In this document: in pieces, positions 24,405-32,805 of the stretch | Layout of the letters: every line of letters begins with the position of its first letter | Position numbering within the stretch: the first letter of the stretch is position 1 | Assembly (NCBI GenBank): GCA_029936675.1 | Contig: JAPYSB010000011.1 | Span: 1 to 60,901, forward strand | Direction of reading: 5' to 3' | DNA: 60,901 nucleotides | DNA from: Dehalococcoidia bacterium | GTDB lineage: Bacteria; Chloroflexota; Dehalococcoidia; Lucifugimonadales; UBA826 | Program-made: the position numbers and the translations under genes | The notes under the pieces: generated by a model | What the model saw: the letters and a program-made list of their open reading frames with translations, nothing else | Databases searched by the model: none | Told to the model about the DNA's origin: nothing

Positions 24405-25706
24405 TTGAATAAGTCGGAAAGTGTGACGCCGAAACTTTATTATGGTTGGCTGGTTCTCGCCGTATGCTTCTTTATTGTGATGTGTTCATCCGGTGTTCGG
24501 TCCAGTATGGGTGTTTTTATAACCCCAATGGAGGTGGATATGCAGTGGGCCCGAAACGATATTACCAGGGTACTTTCTTTGGGAATATTTGTGGGGGCAC
24601 TGTCCTTTATAGTAATGGGCTATCTTTATGATAAATATGGTGGTCGAAGGGTGATATCGGCCGCTCTAATAATGGTCGGTATATCTGTCTTTTTACTAAG
24701 CCGGGTCAACTCAATTTTCGGATTAATTTTGATATACGGGATACTTGGAAGTTTTGCATCTAGCGGTGCTTCTTTTGTAACTATCCACTCCTTACTGGCA
24801 AAATGGTTCTACAGACGGAGAGGCTTAGCTATGAGCTTGTCTGCTGCCGGAGGGTCTATCGGTCCTTTGTTGTTTGCACCATTTTGTGCGTTTCTGATAG
24901 AAGCTTTTGATTGGAGGACCGCATTTTTATTCATAGGTGGAATGGTTTTGTTTATAGGAGCTCCTCTGTCGGCTCTTTTACTAAGAGATGACCCACTGGG
25001 TCAGATTCCAGATAGTGAAAGGGATGAAACCGGGATTCAAGATAAAGATAAAGGTAAAGCGCAAGTGGAAATGGAAGGGCCATTATTTACCAGTCGCTGG
25101 AAGCAGGCTTTATCCACTTCTCCTTTCTGGCAGTTATCTGCTGCTTATCTTGTTTGTGGTATTACCACTAACATCATTTCCGTACATTTTGTTCCATTTG
25201 CAGAAGATCAAGGAGTACCCAAGATAACAGCTGCCACGATTTTTGGGATAATGATGGGGTTAAATTCCGTGGGGGTAATTTCTGCAGGAGTATTGTCGCA
25301 AAAATTCAGTCAACATAGAGTGTTAGGTTTTACATATGCATTGCGGGGAATTGCTTATTTAGCCTTGTTAACGATAGGTGGAACAACTGGAATGTGGGCG
25401 TTTGCCTTAATAGCTGGAATGTCGTGGATAGCCACTGCTTCAGTAACTTCTTCCCTCGTGGCAGATATATACGGGGTAAGAAATTTAGGAACATTAAACG
25501 GCATGTCTAACATGGTTCATCAGATTGGAGGCGCCGTATCGGTACTTGTTGCCGGGGAACTTCAGGCAGTGACTGGATCCTACGAGATACCTTTCGCGAT
25601 TGCTGGCGCGACTTTATTGTTTGCCAGCATAGCGGCTTTTAGTGTCAAAGAGAAGAAGTACTCATATAGATATTCTAGAGTGCCTGTTGCAGCCGTTTCT
25701 TCTTAA
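24405..25706 (+). CDS. MFS transporter (monocarboxylate/oxalate-like)
   Basis: This is a twelve-helix major-facilitator permease (433 aa). It opens YYGWLVLAVCFFIVMC and has the loop 2-3 motif GYLYDKYGGRR. The long linker after helix 6 is charged (about residues 195-225). The N-terminal YYGW pattern is typical of monocarboxylate/oxalate-formate-like exchangers. The likely start is TTG 24405 with a poor ribosome site. Its stop is only two bases from the stop of the MerB-like gene on the other strand. Confidence 0.85.
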   Translation: MNKSESVTPKLYYGWLVLAVCFFIVMCSSGVRSSMGVFITPMEVDMQWARNDITRVLSLGIFVGALSFIVMGYLYDKYGGRRVISAALIMVGISVFLLSRVNSIFGLILIYGILGSFASSGASFVTIHSLLAKWFYRRRGLAMSLSAAGGSIGPLLFAPFCAFLIEAFDWRTAFLFIGGMVLFIGAPLSALLLRDDPLGQIPDSERDETGIQDKDKGKAQVEMEGPLFTSRWKQALSTSPFWQLSAAYLVCGITTNIISVHFVPFAEDQGVPKITAATIFGIMMGLNSVGVISAGVLSQKFSQHRVLGFTYALRGIAYLALLTIGGTTGMWAFALIAGMSWIATASVTSSLVADIYGVRNLGTLNGMSNMVHQIGGAVSVLVAGELQAVTGSYEIPFAIAGATLLFASIAAFSVKEKKYSYRYSRVPVAAVSS

Positions 25707-25708
25707 GT

Positions 25709-26365
25709 TTATAAACTTTGTTTCCATGACATATAATCTGATCGGCCCCTCTCCTTAAACCGAGGGTTGCTGAATCGCCCCATAAATTCTTCAAGGGTTT
25801 GCGTGACTTGATCAGCGGAATTAGGGTCGTAGTGAATCCAGTTGTTCAAATGCTCTTCCGACCGGAAGAAATTCATGTTTACTCAATTTCTCCCGGCGGT
25901 GTCCCCGCCTCCCAAAAATCCGAATCCGTAAATAGAAACACCTACAATCCCTTCCGCCGGTATTGAACTAAGAATCTTTCCATCCTTGACTGTCACGTTT
26001 ATTGGATCATTACAATCTAGGCAGACACTATCAATTTGGACTGTCTTACCGGGGAATAACCAGCAAACTGCTAGGGATTCAAAAGCTCATTGTCCCCACC
26101 ATTTGCTTTCACCATTTACAGTAATTTTGTAATGAGTTGGCACGTTATTAAACGGTGCGAAACTACCAATTATATCGGTGCCGGGAACGAGCCAATATCC
26201 TGCCATCTTTCCAGGGCCCATAAGATCAGTTAGAGATGTTCTCGCCTCTTCTACCTCTATCTCAAGCGCTGAAGCTATTTCTGTGTAATGAGGAGCCACC
26301 CCAGTTGATACGATGGTTTTCATTATGTGAGTGTACAGTTGATCGAGAGTTTTTAGATCAGTCAT
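25709..26365 (-). CDS. Alkylmercury-lyase (MerB) family protein, predicted double selenoprotein
   Basis: One frame of 218 codons runs from ATG 26365 (AAGG nine bases upstream) to TAA 25709, broken only by two TGA codons at residues 93 and 161. MerB is 212 aa. A winged-helix-like N-terminus (1-60) leads to APFNNVPTHYKITVNG. TGA-93 (before AFESL) falls where MerB has catalytic Cys96, with Glu96 near the position of Asp99. CLDCNDP (about 109-115) matches the middle Cys region. TGA-161, just before VNMNFFRSEEHL, falls where MerB has Cys159. Each TGA is followed by a SECIS-like hairpin. The best reading is selenocysteine at both sites. A pseudogene with two nonsense mutations is less likely. Organomercury cleavage is not shown; no mer genes are nearby. 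Confidence 0.8.
25849..25873 (-). promoter_or_regulatory. SECIS-like hairpin after the second TGA of the MerB-like gene
   Basis: On the minus strand, 12 bases after TGA (25885-25883), TTCTTCC pairs with GGAAGAG around the loop GGTC. An AAT/ATT extension follows past one bulged C. The loop begins 19 bases after the TGA and starts with GG, like the GGUCU apical loop of E. coli fdhF. Bacterial SECIS elements lie at this distance. It is coding sequence, so it also encodes amino acids. Confidence 0.6.
26054..26080 (-). promoter_or_regulatory. SECIS-like hairpin after the first TGA of the MerB-like gene
   Basis: Twelve bases after TGA (26089-26087), CTAGCA pairs with TGCTGG around the three-base loop GTT. 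A 2x2 internal loop (CC/TT) and a lower stem GAAT/ATTC extend it. The loop starts 18 bases after the TGA and begins with G, as needed for SelB binding in known bacterial elements. Its architecture resembles the hairpin after the second TGA. Confidence 0.6.
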
Positions 26366-26479
26366 TAGTATTTACCTTTTGCATTTGGCTGTCTGATTCA
26401 GGGCTATATCTTTAGTGAGAAGAATATCAACACATTGATTTGTTAGCAAAACAGGGTCAATACTAGCGATTTATATGAG

Positions 26480-26485
26480 TATAAT
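26480..26485 (+). promoter_or_regulatory. Candidate -10 box (TATAAT) for the following MFS gene
   Basis: A perfect TATAAT lies 49 bases before the AGGAG-preceded start of the MFS gene. No good -35 box is seen at the usual distance, so this is only a candidate. The region is the divergent gap between the MerB-like gene and the MFS gene. Confidence 0.3.
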
Positions 26486-26533
26486 GACCATGCTATTTTG
26501 GTCCCCGAGGTTAGGCTCTGAGGAGATATCCAA

Positions 26534-27805
26534 ATTAAATTATTAGGACAGCGCACGATTTTTTATGGCTGGATCGTGGTGGGTGTGATGGCAATTGCTA
26601 GTGCAGTTAGCATGGGCATGGGTTCATTAAATTTTGGGTTATATATCAAACCAATGGGGGAACAGTTAGGTATTGGGCGTGCTTCTTTCGGCTGGGCTTC
26701 CACCTTTAGGAGCATTTCAAGTGCTGCAACGAGCCCTATTATAGGCAGATTGCTCGATCGCTATGGAGCCAGATGGATTCTTGCAGGTTCAACCATAATT
26801 ACTGGATCGTGCATGGTTGGCCTTGCATATACACGTGAAGCATGGCAACTCATGGTTTTGTTTTCAATAATGGGTCTAGTCGGTATGAGTGGACCAGGTG
26901 CCCTTACTACCTCGGTGCCACCATCTAAGTGGTTTGTTCGAAACAGAGGAAAAGCTTTAGCCGTTACAGCGATAGGTGTTTCCTTGGGGGCCTTAATTTT
27001 TGTTCCGCTCACCCAAATTTTCATAGATAAATACACTTGGAACACCTCTTGGATTATATTAGCGATAGTTGGGGTGATTATTGTTGTTCCCCTTTCTGTT
27101 ATTTTCGTAAGAAGACAGCCTGAGGACATAGGATTACTTCCTGATGGCGACAACCCCCTCGCGGTGTCTGCCGTCGAGGACATCAATGATGAATTTTCGT
27201 GGACCTTAAAGGAAGCGGTAAAAACAAAAAGCATGTGGTTTCTTATAATTGCTTTTTCTATTCTGTCTTTGGGAATACTGACGTTGGCCCTGCACAGGAT
27301 ACCGGCGTTTATGGATAGAGGACTGGATCCCACGTTAGTCTCGCTTGCGACAGCTTTTGATGCTGTATGTGCCGGGTTTGGTAGTTTTGCCGGAGGAATG
27401 TTGGTGAGGCGACTTCAGCCTAAATTTATAGGAGCCTCAGCATTCTTGATGTTAGCCACGGCGAGTGTGATGTCAATCTATGCGTATGGGTTTTGGTTGA
27501 TGTTTTGGTCGATGGCTATTTTTGGGCTTGGGATAGGCATTAATTCATTCACACAAAATTATATCTGGGCGGATTATTTTGGAAGAGGCAACCTAGGCAG
27601 CATCCGAGGATTTGTTATGCCTATCACTTTGTTTGTGGGATCTTTTGGCGCTCCTGCTGCAGGGTATGTATTGGATATCACCGGATCGTATGATCCTGCT
27701 TGGTGGGCTGGTGTTGTTTTGATGTTGATAGGAGCCTTAGTCTTTGTTCTTGCTGATAAACCCAAACATAATGCACTCCTCTTTAATCAAAACCCTAGGG
27801 AATAA
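26534..27805 (+). CDS. MFS transporter, probably starting at a rare ATT codon
   Basis: This twelve-helix major-facilitator permease (423 aa from 26534) has the opening KLLGQRTIFYGWIVVGVM, typical of MFS proteins beginning just before helix 1. The loop motif GRLLDRYGARW is at the expected place. The frame is closed by TGA at 26519, and there is no ATG, GTG or TTG between it and GTG 26576, which would lose FYGWI at the head of helix 1. AGGAG (26521-26525) stands eight bases before ATT 26534, so ATT is the best start. It is divergent from the MerB-like gene. The substrate is unknown. Confidence 0.85.
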   Translation: MKLLGQRTIFYGWIVVGVMAIASAVSMGMGSLNFGLYIKPMGEQLGIGRASFGWASTFRSISSAATSPIIGRLLDRYGARWILAGSTIITGSCMVGLAYTREAWQLMVLFSIMGLVGMSGPGALTTSVPPSKWFVRNRGKALAVTAIGVSLGALIFVPLTQIFIDKYTWNTSWIILAIVGVIIVVPLSVIFVRRQPEDIGLLPDGDNPLAVSAVEDINDEFSWTLKEAVKTKSMWFLIIAFSILSLGILTLALHRIPAFMDRGLDPTLVSLATAFDAVCAGFGSFAGGMLVRRLQPKFIGASAFLMLATASVMSIYAYGFWLMFWSMAIFGLGIGINSFTQNYIWADYFGRGNLGSIRGFVMPITLFVGSFGAPAAGYVLDITGSYDPAWWAGVVLMLIGALVFVLADKPKHNALLFNQNPRE

Positions 27806-27939
27806 ATTTGCAATTAGCGCCATTGGGGATTTAAGTTGGATATAGGTTCAAAATTTTAGAATAATTTTAGAAAATTAAGATATTCTGTTAATGTGCCTGT
27901 GGCAGGTACCGAAAAAATTTTAATAGGAAGTGAATTAAA

Positions 27940-29064
27940 TTGAAATTCGGCTTATTTTTTGAGTGGCCCAATCCAGAGTTTCGTGAATTTAAAGATATCT
28001 TTTCAGAAGGATTGGAACAAATAAAATTATCTGAGAGGTTAGGTTTCGACTATGTGCTTATAGCGGAACATCATTTTTCCAATTATGGGTTTTCTCCGGC
28101 ACCTTTATTGCAGGCGTTAAAGATAGCCGAGAATACCGAAACTATCAAAATAGGTACTGCAGCTATCATTGTGCCGGAATGGCAGCCTCTTAGAGCTGCC
28201 GAAGAGATAGCTGTTTTAGATCACCTCACCGAGGGCCGGATATTTTGTGGGGTCGGTAGAGGCTACCAGCCTTATGAAATGGGTGGTTTTGGGATAGATC
28301 TTGAAGAATCCAGGCCTAGATTTCAGGAAGGGCTAGAGGTCATGATGAAGGCTTGGCGGGAGCATAAGGATTGGACCTATGATGGCGAATACATAAAGGT
28401 AAAAGAACCAATAACAGTTTTCCCAAAACCCTATCAAAAACCTAACCCACCTATGTGGCTTGCCGGATCATCAGAAGGGTCTTTGAAATTGGCGGCCGAC
28501 GAAGATATTTTGCCGTTAACCTCTAGCATGATGGGTATGGAAGCGGTTTCTCAGCAGTTTGCCAGCTATGTTCGATACCGGCGGGATGCTGGTAAACCTT
28601 TGGATGATTTGAGTATGGCACTTCAATGTATGACCCATTGTGCTCCGACTATGAAGGAGGCCCTCAACCAATTACCTTATATTCGCTGGCAAGTAAGGGC
28701 CCAAAAGGCCTTAACCGAGAAAAAGGTGATTGACGGGAAAACGCAGGGAGTCCCGTACGAAGGTGAGATGCCGGAGGAATTATTTCTTGATCGAACATAT
28801 TTAGGTGATCCTGACTATCTGATTGAAAAATTTAAAAAAGCGAATGATGCAGGAATTACCAATATAAGTCTTTGGATGATGTGGGGAGGGATCGAGCATG
28901 AAAAATTGATGCGTTCCATAAAATTGATGGGGGAAAAGGTGATTCCTGAGCTAAGGGATTTAACCCCACCTAAAAGCGTAATAGATAATGCATTAGCATC
29001 AGAGCCCACGGAAACTAAAAGTGGATCTTTTACTGTAACAGGAGAAAAATTAAAGGATAGCTAA
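27940..29064 (+). CDS. LLM-class (luciferase-like) flavin-dependent oxidoreductase
   Basis: The 374-aa protein has the luciferase-like TIM-barrel fold that uses reduced FMN. AEHHFSNYGFSPAP is the conserved early segment, followed by IKIGTAAIIVPEWQPLRAAEEIAVLDHLTEGRIFCGVGRGY, the standard LLM signature. A long C-terminal part (about 270-345) contains DPDYLIEKFKKANDAGITNISLW. Start TTG 27940 has AGGAAG nine bases upstream. These monooxygenases are greatly expanded in SAR202-type bacteria and may attack refractory carbon. The exact substrate is unknown. Confidence 0.85.
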   Translation: MKFGLFFEWPNPEFREFKDIFSEGLEQIKLSERLGFDYVLIAEHHFSNYGFSPAPLLQALKIAENTETIKIGTAAIIVPEWQPLRAAEEIAVLDHLTEGRIFCGVGRGYQPYEMGGFGIDLEESRPRFQEGLEVMMKAWREHKDWTYDGEYIKVKEPITVFPKPYQKPNPPMWLAGSSEGSLKLAADEDILPLTSSMMGMEAVSQQFASYVRYRRDAGKPLDDLSMALQCMTHCAPTMKEALNQLPYIRWQVRAQKALTEKKVIDGKTQGVPYEGEMPEELFLDRTYLGDPDYLIEKFKKANDAGITNISLWMMWGGIEHEKLMRSIKLMGEKVIPELRDLTPPKSVIDNALASEPTETKSGSFTVTGEKLKDS

Positions 29065-29167
29065 AGTAAGATCATTGCTATCTTAGGTTAGGGGGTATGG
29101 AGGTTTTGCGCTGAATGAGGGCCTGAAACCTGTAGCCCTAGAATTATTTGATCGGTAAAATCTCGGT

Positions 29168-30205
29168 ATGAACCTAATAACGAGACAGACCATCGGGGTT
29201 TTATTCTCCTCGCTCCTATTACTGGTATTTTATGCTTGTGACTCTGGAGGTGAGGCTATCTATTTTGCATCGAACCGGGATGGGCAATGGGATATCTATT
29301 ACTCTGACCCAAATGCTGAAGAACAAATCAATTTAACGGACAGTCCTTTCGCCGAAAGAAATCCAGTTTTGTCACCGGACCGAAAATTGATAGCATTTTC
29401 AGTAAGTAAAGATTCTAAGGACTTGAATGTGGGAATTGAGGTAATGAAGCTGAAGGAAGAAGAAAAAATCAGTGTCACTACGGGCTTGGGCACTTATGTC
29501 ACACCACACTGGAGCCCTGATAGTTCTAGATTGGCATATGCTGCTGCCCAACCGGGCAAGGAATCATTCGTACTCGTAAGTGACTTGACTCAATCCCTCA
29601 GCCCGCGCCTATCAGATGTTCAATCGGATGAAGTTGGAGATTGGTCTCCAGATGGGAATTCAGTTGTATTTTCATCTTCGAACCCACTAAAGCCAGGTAT
29701 TCATGATAGAAATCCTGACGGTGTTAATCAGAGGCAAGTGAGTTGTGGGAATGATACCGAAGCTAGATGGTCCCCAGATAACAAAAAGTTAGCCTTTATA
29801 TCTGATCGGGCTGGGAATCGAGACATATACGTGATTGAAAAGGAAGTTAAAGATGGATTATGTGAATCGGATGCGGATTCTAAATTGGGGTTGTATCAAC
29901 TCACCGATACAGAGGGTAGTGAGTCTGATATTTCATGGTCTCCTGATGGAAGACAAATATTGTTTGTCTCAGAAAGGGACGGGAATTCAGAAATTTATGT
30001 AATGGATAGTAGTGGAAACAACCAGGTTCGGTTAACTCAAAATGACAAGACAGACAAACAACCTGTTTGGTCTCCCGATGGGAAAAATATTGCATTCGTA
30101 TCGGATTTAGATGGCGACTATGATATTTTCATCATGAATAGTAAAGGGGAAGATCAAAAAAGGTTAACCAATAATGACGCCTCCGATCTCGATCCCAATT
30201 GGTAA
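29168..30205 (+). CDS. TolB-like WD40/PD40 propeller protein, probably a lipoprotein
   Basis: The protein (345 aa) has a membrane-targeting N-terminus (LFSSLLLLVFYAC), with a Cys at about residue 24 that may be lipidated, though the lipobox is imperfect. The rest is PD40/TolB-like repeats of about 40 residues. WSPDG occurs repeatedly (HWSPDSSRLAY, WSPDGNSVVFSS, WSPDNKKLAFIS, WSPDGRQILFVS, WSPDGKNIAFVS). This makes a beta propeller, usually used for protein binding at the cell surface. No tol-pal partners are near. Confidence 0.78.
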   Translation: MNLITRQTIGVLFSSLLLLVFYACDSGGEAIYFASNRDGQWDIYYSDPNAEEQINLTDSPFAERNPVLSPDRKLIAFSVSKDSKDLNVGIEVMKLKEEEKISVTTGLGTYVTPHWSPDSSRLAYAAAQPGKESFVLVSDLTQSLSPRLSDVQSDEVGDWSPDGNSVVFSSSNPLKPGIHDRNPDGVNQRQVSCGNDTEARWSPDNKKLAFISDRAGNRDIYVIEKEVKDGLCESDADSKLGLYQLTDTEGSESDISWSPDGRQILFVSERDGNSEIYVMDSSGNNQVRLTQNDKTDKQPVWSPDGKNIAFVSDLDGDYDIFIMNSKGEDQKRLTNNDASDLDPNW

Positions 30206-30296
30206 TTTTCTTGCTTCTTAACATCAAATCTTGATAAGTCTTTGGTGACATCCTCTTTGGGTATGTGCTAATAATGGCCGGCTGGTTTTGGACGTA

Positions 30297-31436
30297 ATGA
30301 TGGCTTCTAAAGAAAACTACAAATATCGACGAATCATTGTAAAGGCTGGGACAAATATACTTACCAGCGGAAGGGATGAATTAGATGATTCCTTCATCGA
30401 TAACTTGGTATCTCAAATTTCGGAATTATCCTCTTCAGGAAGGGAGATGCTTCTTGTATCATCGGGAGCTGTAGCGGCTGGAAGGGGGGTGATGAGGAAT
30501 TTAGCTAAGAGCTCGGTCTTGCCAGATAGGCAGGTTTTGGCGGCGGTTGGTCAAGGTAGGCTGATGCATTTGTATGAGCAAGCCTTTGCCACTCATGGAA
30601 TTCCCACTGCCCAAGCTTTGCTTTCCCGAAGAGATGTGAATGACAGGTTAGGCTATTTAAATTTAAGAAACACATTACTTTCCTTGTTGAATAATGGTGT
30701 GGTTCCAGTAATAAATGAAAATGACGTAGTGGCTGTGGAGGAACTGGAAGGGGAGGTATTTGGCGATAATGATACTTTGTCTGCCCTGGTTGCTAACTTA
30801 ATTGATGCTGATTTACTAGTGATATTAGGTAGCGTGGAAGGGATGTACACTAAAGATCCAAATATTTTTACAGATGCTGAACTTATATCAGTGGTGGAAA
30901 AAATAGACGATAAACTAAATGAATATGCTGGTCCTTCATCAGATTTAAGGGGACGTGGCGGGATGGTAACCAAAATAGAGGCTGCTCGCTTGGCTACGGC
31001 GTCGGGGGTAGATGTTGTAATCGCAGATGGGACTATGGATTCGGTTGTTTCTCGTCTTTCGAATGGAGAGAGAATAGGTACCCTGTTCAAGACATCGGTA
31101 TCAAAATTGGAAAGTAGGAAAAGATGGATGCTCAGTGGGGTGTCTAATAAAGGGAATATTAAAATAGATAAAGGAGCTGTATCCGCATTGAGATCCAGCA
31201 AAACAAGTCTCCTGCCAGCTGGTGTGATGAGTTGTTTTGGACAATTTGAAAGAGGGGATATCGTCTATATTAAGGATGAGCATGAAAATAATATTGCAGC
31301 TGGTATTAGTAACTATGGGTCCTCTGATTTGCTGCAAATACAAAGTTTAAAATCTGACCGAATTGAACAGGTTCTAGGACACTACTATGGGGATGAGGTG
31401 ATACATAGGGATAATATGGTTATGTTAAATGATTGA
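30297..31436 (+). CDS. proB: Glutamate 5-kinase ProB
   Basis: ProB phosphorylates glutamate at the start of proline synthesis. The amino-acid kinase fold shows VKAGTNIL at the N-terminus, VSSGAVAAGR, NDTLSALVA and GRGGMVTKIEAARLAT. A C-terminal PUA domain (about 275-365) includes LPAGVMSCFGQFERGDIVYI. The exact start is uncertain; ATG 30297 and 30300 are both reasonable, and TTG 30288 is less likely. It is followed 24 bases later by proA, giving the standard proBA pair. Confidence 0.92.
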   Translation: MMASKENYKYRRIIVKAGTNILTSGRDELDDSFIDNLVSQISELSSSGREMLLVSSGAVAAGRGVMRNLAKSSVLPDRQVLAAVGQGRLMHLYEQAFATHGIPTAQALLSRRDVNDRLGYLNLRNTLLSLLNNGVVPVINENDVVAVEELEGEVFGDNDTLSALVANLIDADLLVILGSVEGMYTKDPNIFTDAELISVVEKIDDKLNEYAGPSSDLRGRGGMVTKIEAARLATASGVDVVIADGTMDSVVSRLSNGERIGTLFKTSVSKLESRKRWMLSGVSNKGNIKIDKGAVSALRSSKTSLLPAGVMSCFGQFERGDIVYIKDEHENNIAAGISNYGSSDLLQIQSLKSDRIEQVLGHYYGDEVIHRDNMVMLND

Positions 31437-31460
31437 AGTCCCGAAGAGGGAGGTGTTTTC

Positions 31461-32723
31461 TTGGATAATCTTGAAAATTTAGGCAAAGCAGCCAAAACGG
31501 TTTCTAGAAGACTTGCTTCTTCCTCTGGAGGAAGAAGGAATTTAGCTATTCAGAAGATCGCGACGGCTCTGGTTGATTCCGAGCAGGAGATCATGTCAGA
31601 GAATTCGAAAGATATATCCAACGGCCGCAATAAAGGACTATCAGAGGCCATGTTGGACCGATTGGTTATTACGAAGGAATCAATACATGGCATGTCATCT
31701 GATGCTTTGAAGGTTGCTAATTTAGATGATCCGGTTGGGGAAATGATCGAAATGAAAACCATGGAGAATGGTCTTCAAGTTGGTCGGAAACGAGTGCCCC
31801 TAGGCGTAATCGGGGTTATATATGAGAGCAGACCAAATGTTACTGTCGATATATCAGTGTTGTGCTTGAAATCTGGGAATGCTGTAATTCTAAGAGGAGG
31901 GAGTGAGGCTTTCTATTCAAACCAGATTTTGGCCAAGGTTATAAGGGATGCTGTATCGAAAGCTGATCTGCCAAAAGATTCCATTCAGATTGTCCAGAGT
32001 ACAGACAGGAAACTGGTTTCTGAAATGCTGAAATTGGATCAGTACATTGATCTAATGATTCCGAGAGGTGGACAGGATTTAGTCAACATGGTGGCCAGTG
32101 AATCCAAGATGCCATCTATTACTGGCGGTGTCGGGGTTTGCCATACCTACGTGGACAATGAAGCTTCATTAGATATGGCCGTTGAAGTTGTTAATAACGC
32201 CAAGGTGCAACGACCCTCGGTCTGTAATGCATTGGATACTGTCTTGGTTCACTCTTCTTTGGCTCCGGATTATCTTCCCCGTATGGCTGAAGCTTTTGCT
32301 GTTGCCGGGGTAGAGCTGAGATGTGATACCAGAGCTCTTTCTATTTTGGGCCCAAGGGAGGATATCAAAGTGGTTCCGGCAAAGGATGAAGATTGGGATA
32401 CAGAACATTTGTCATTGATAGCAGGAGTAAAGATAGTAGATTCAGTAGAAGAAGCTATTAACCATATTGAAAATCATGGTACAGGCCATTCTGATGCCAT
32501 CATTACAGAAAATTATTCAACGGCCAACCGGTTTGTTAGGGAAGTGGATTCAAGCGCTGTTATGGTAAATGCCTCGACTAGATTTAATGATGGCGGTCAA
32601 TTTGGTTTGGGAGCTGAGGTGGCGATAAGTACCAATAAAATGCACGCAAGGGGCCCCATGGGACTGAAAGAGATAACCTCTTATAAATGGGTTGTCTTAG
32701 GGAACGGGCATATAAGGCAATAA
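31461..32723 (+). CDS. proA: Gamma-glutamyl phosphate reductase ProA
   Basis: ProA reduces glutamyl-5-phosphate to glutamate semialdehyde with NADPH. It has RVPLGVIGVIYESRPNVTVD, LCLKSGNAVILRGGSEA, and the catalytic Cys in AKVQRPSVCNALDTVLVH. The length (420 aa) is typical. Start TTG 31461 has GGGAGG seven bases upstream. It is the second gene of proBA. A third enzyme (ProC) is not in the window. Confidence 0.93.
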   Translation: MDNLENLGKAAKTVSRRLASSSGGRRNLAIQKIATALVDSEQEIMSENSKDISNGRNKGLSEAMLDRLVITKESIHGMSSDALKVANLDDPVGEMIEMKTMENGLQVGRKRVPLGVIGVIYESRPNVTVDISVLCLKSGNAVILRGGSEAFYSNQILAKVIRDAVSKADLPKDSIQIVQSTDRKLVSEMLKLDQYIDLMIPRGGQDLVNMVASESKMPSITGGVGVCHTYVDNEASLDMAVEVVNNAKVQRPSVCNALDTVLVHSSLAPDYLPRMAEAFAVAGVELRCDTRALSILGPREDIKVVPAKDEDWDTEHLSLIAGVKIVDSVEEAINHIENHGTGHSDAIITENYSTANRFVREVDSSAVMVNASTRFNDGGQFGLGAEVAISTNKMHARGPMGLKEITSYKWVVLGNGHIRQ

Positions 32724-32805
32724 CAGGAAGCAGATTCAAAAGAATAAACTAAGAAATTCGAAATCACACAAGGTTATATAAGTTTCGGCTAATAACGAGG
32801 AAATG

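Noticed and set aside
25709-26365. MerB-like gene read as a decayed pseudogene or as a short 92-aa protein
   Set aside because: Both stops are TGA and both sit on catalytic cysteines, the frame is otherwise intact to a TAA next to the convergent gene, and the length equals MerB. A 92-aa protein would lack all catalytic residues.
26761-27333. 190-codon minus ORF inside the MFS gene
   Set aside because: It is a shadow of the MFS codons with no domain, ribosome site or own promoter.
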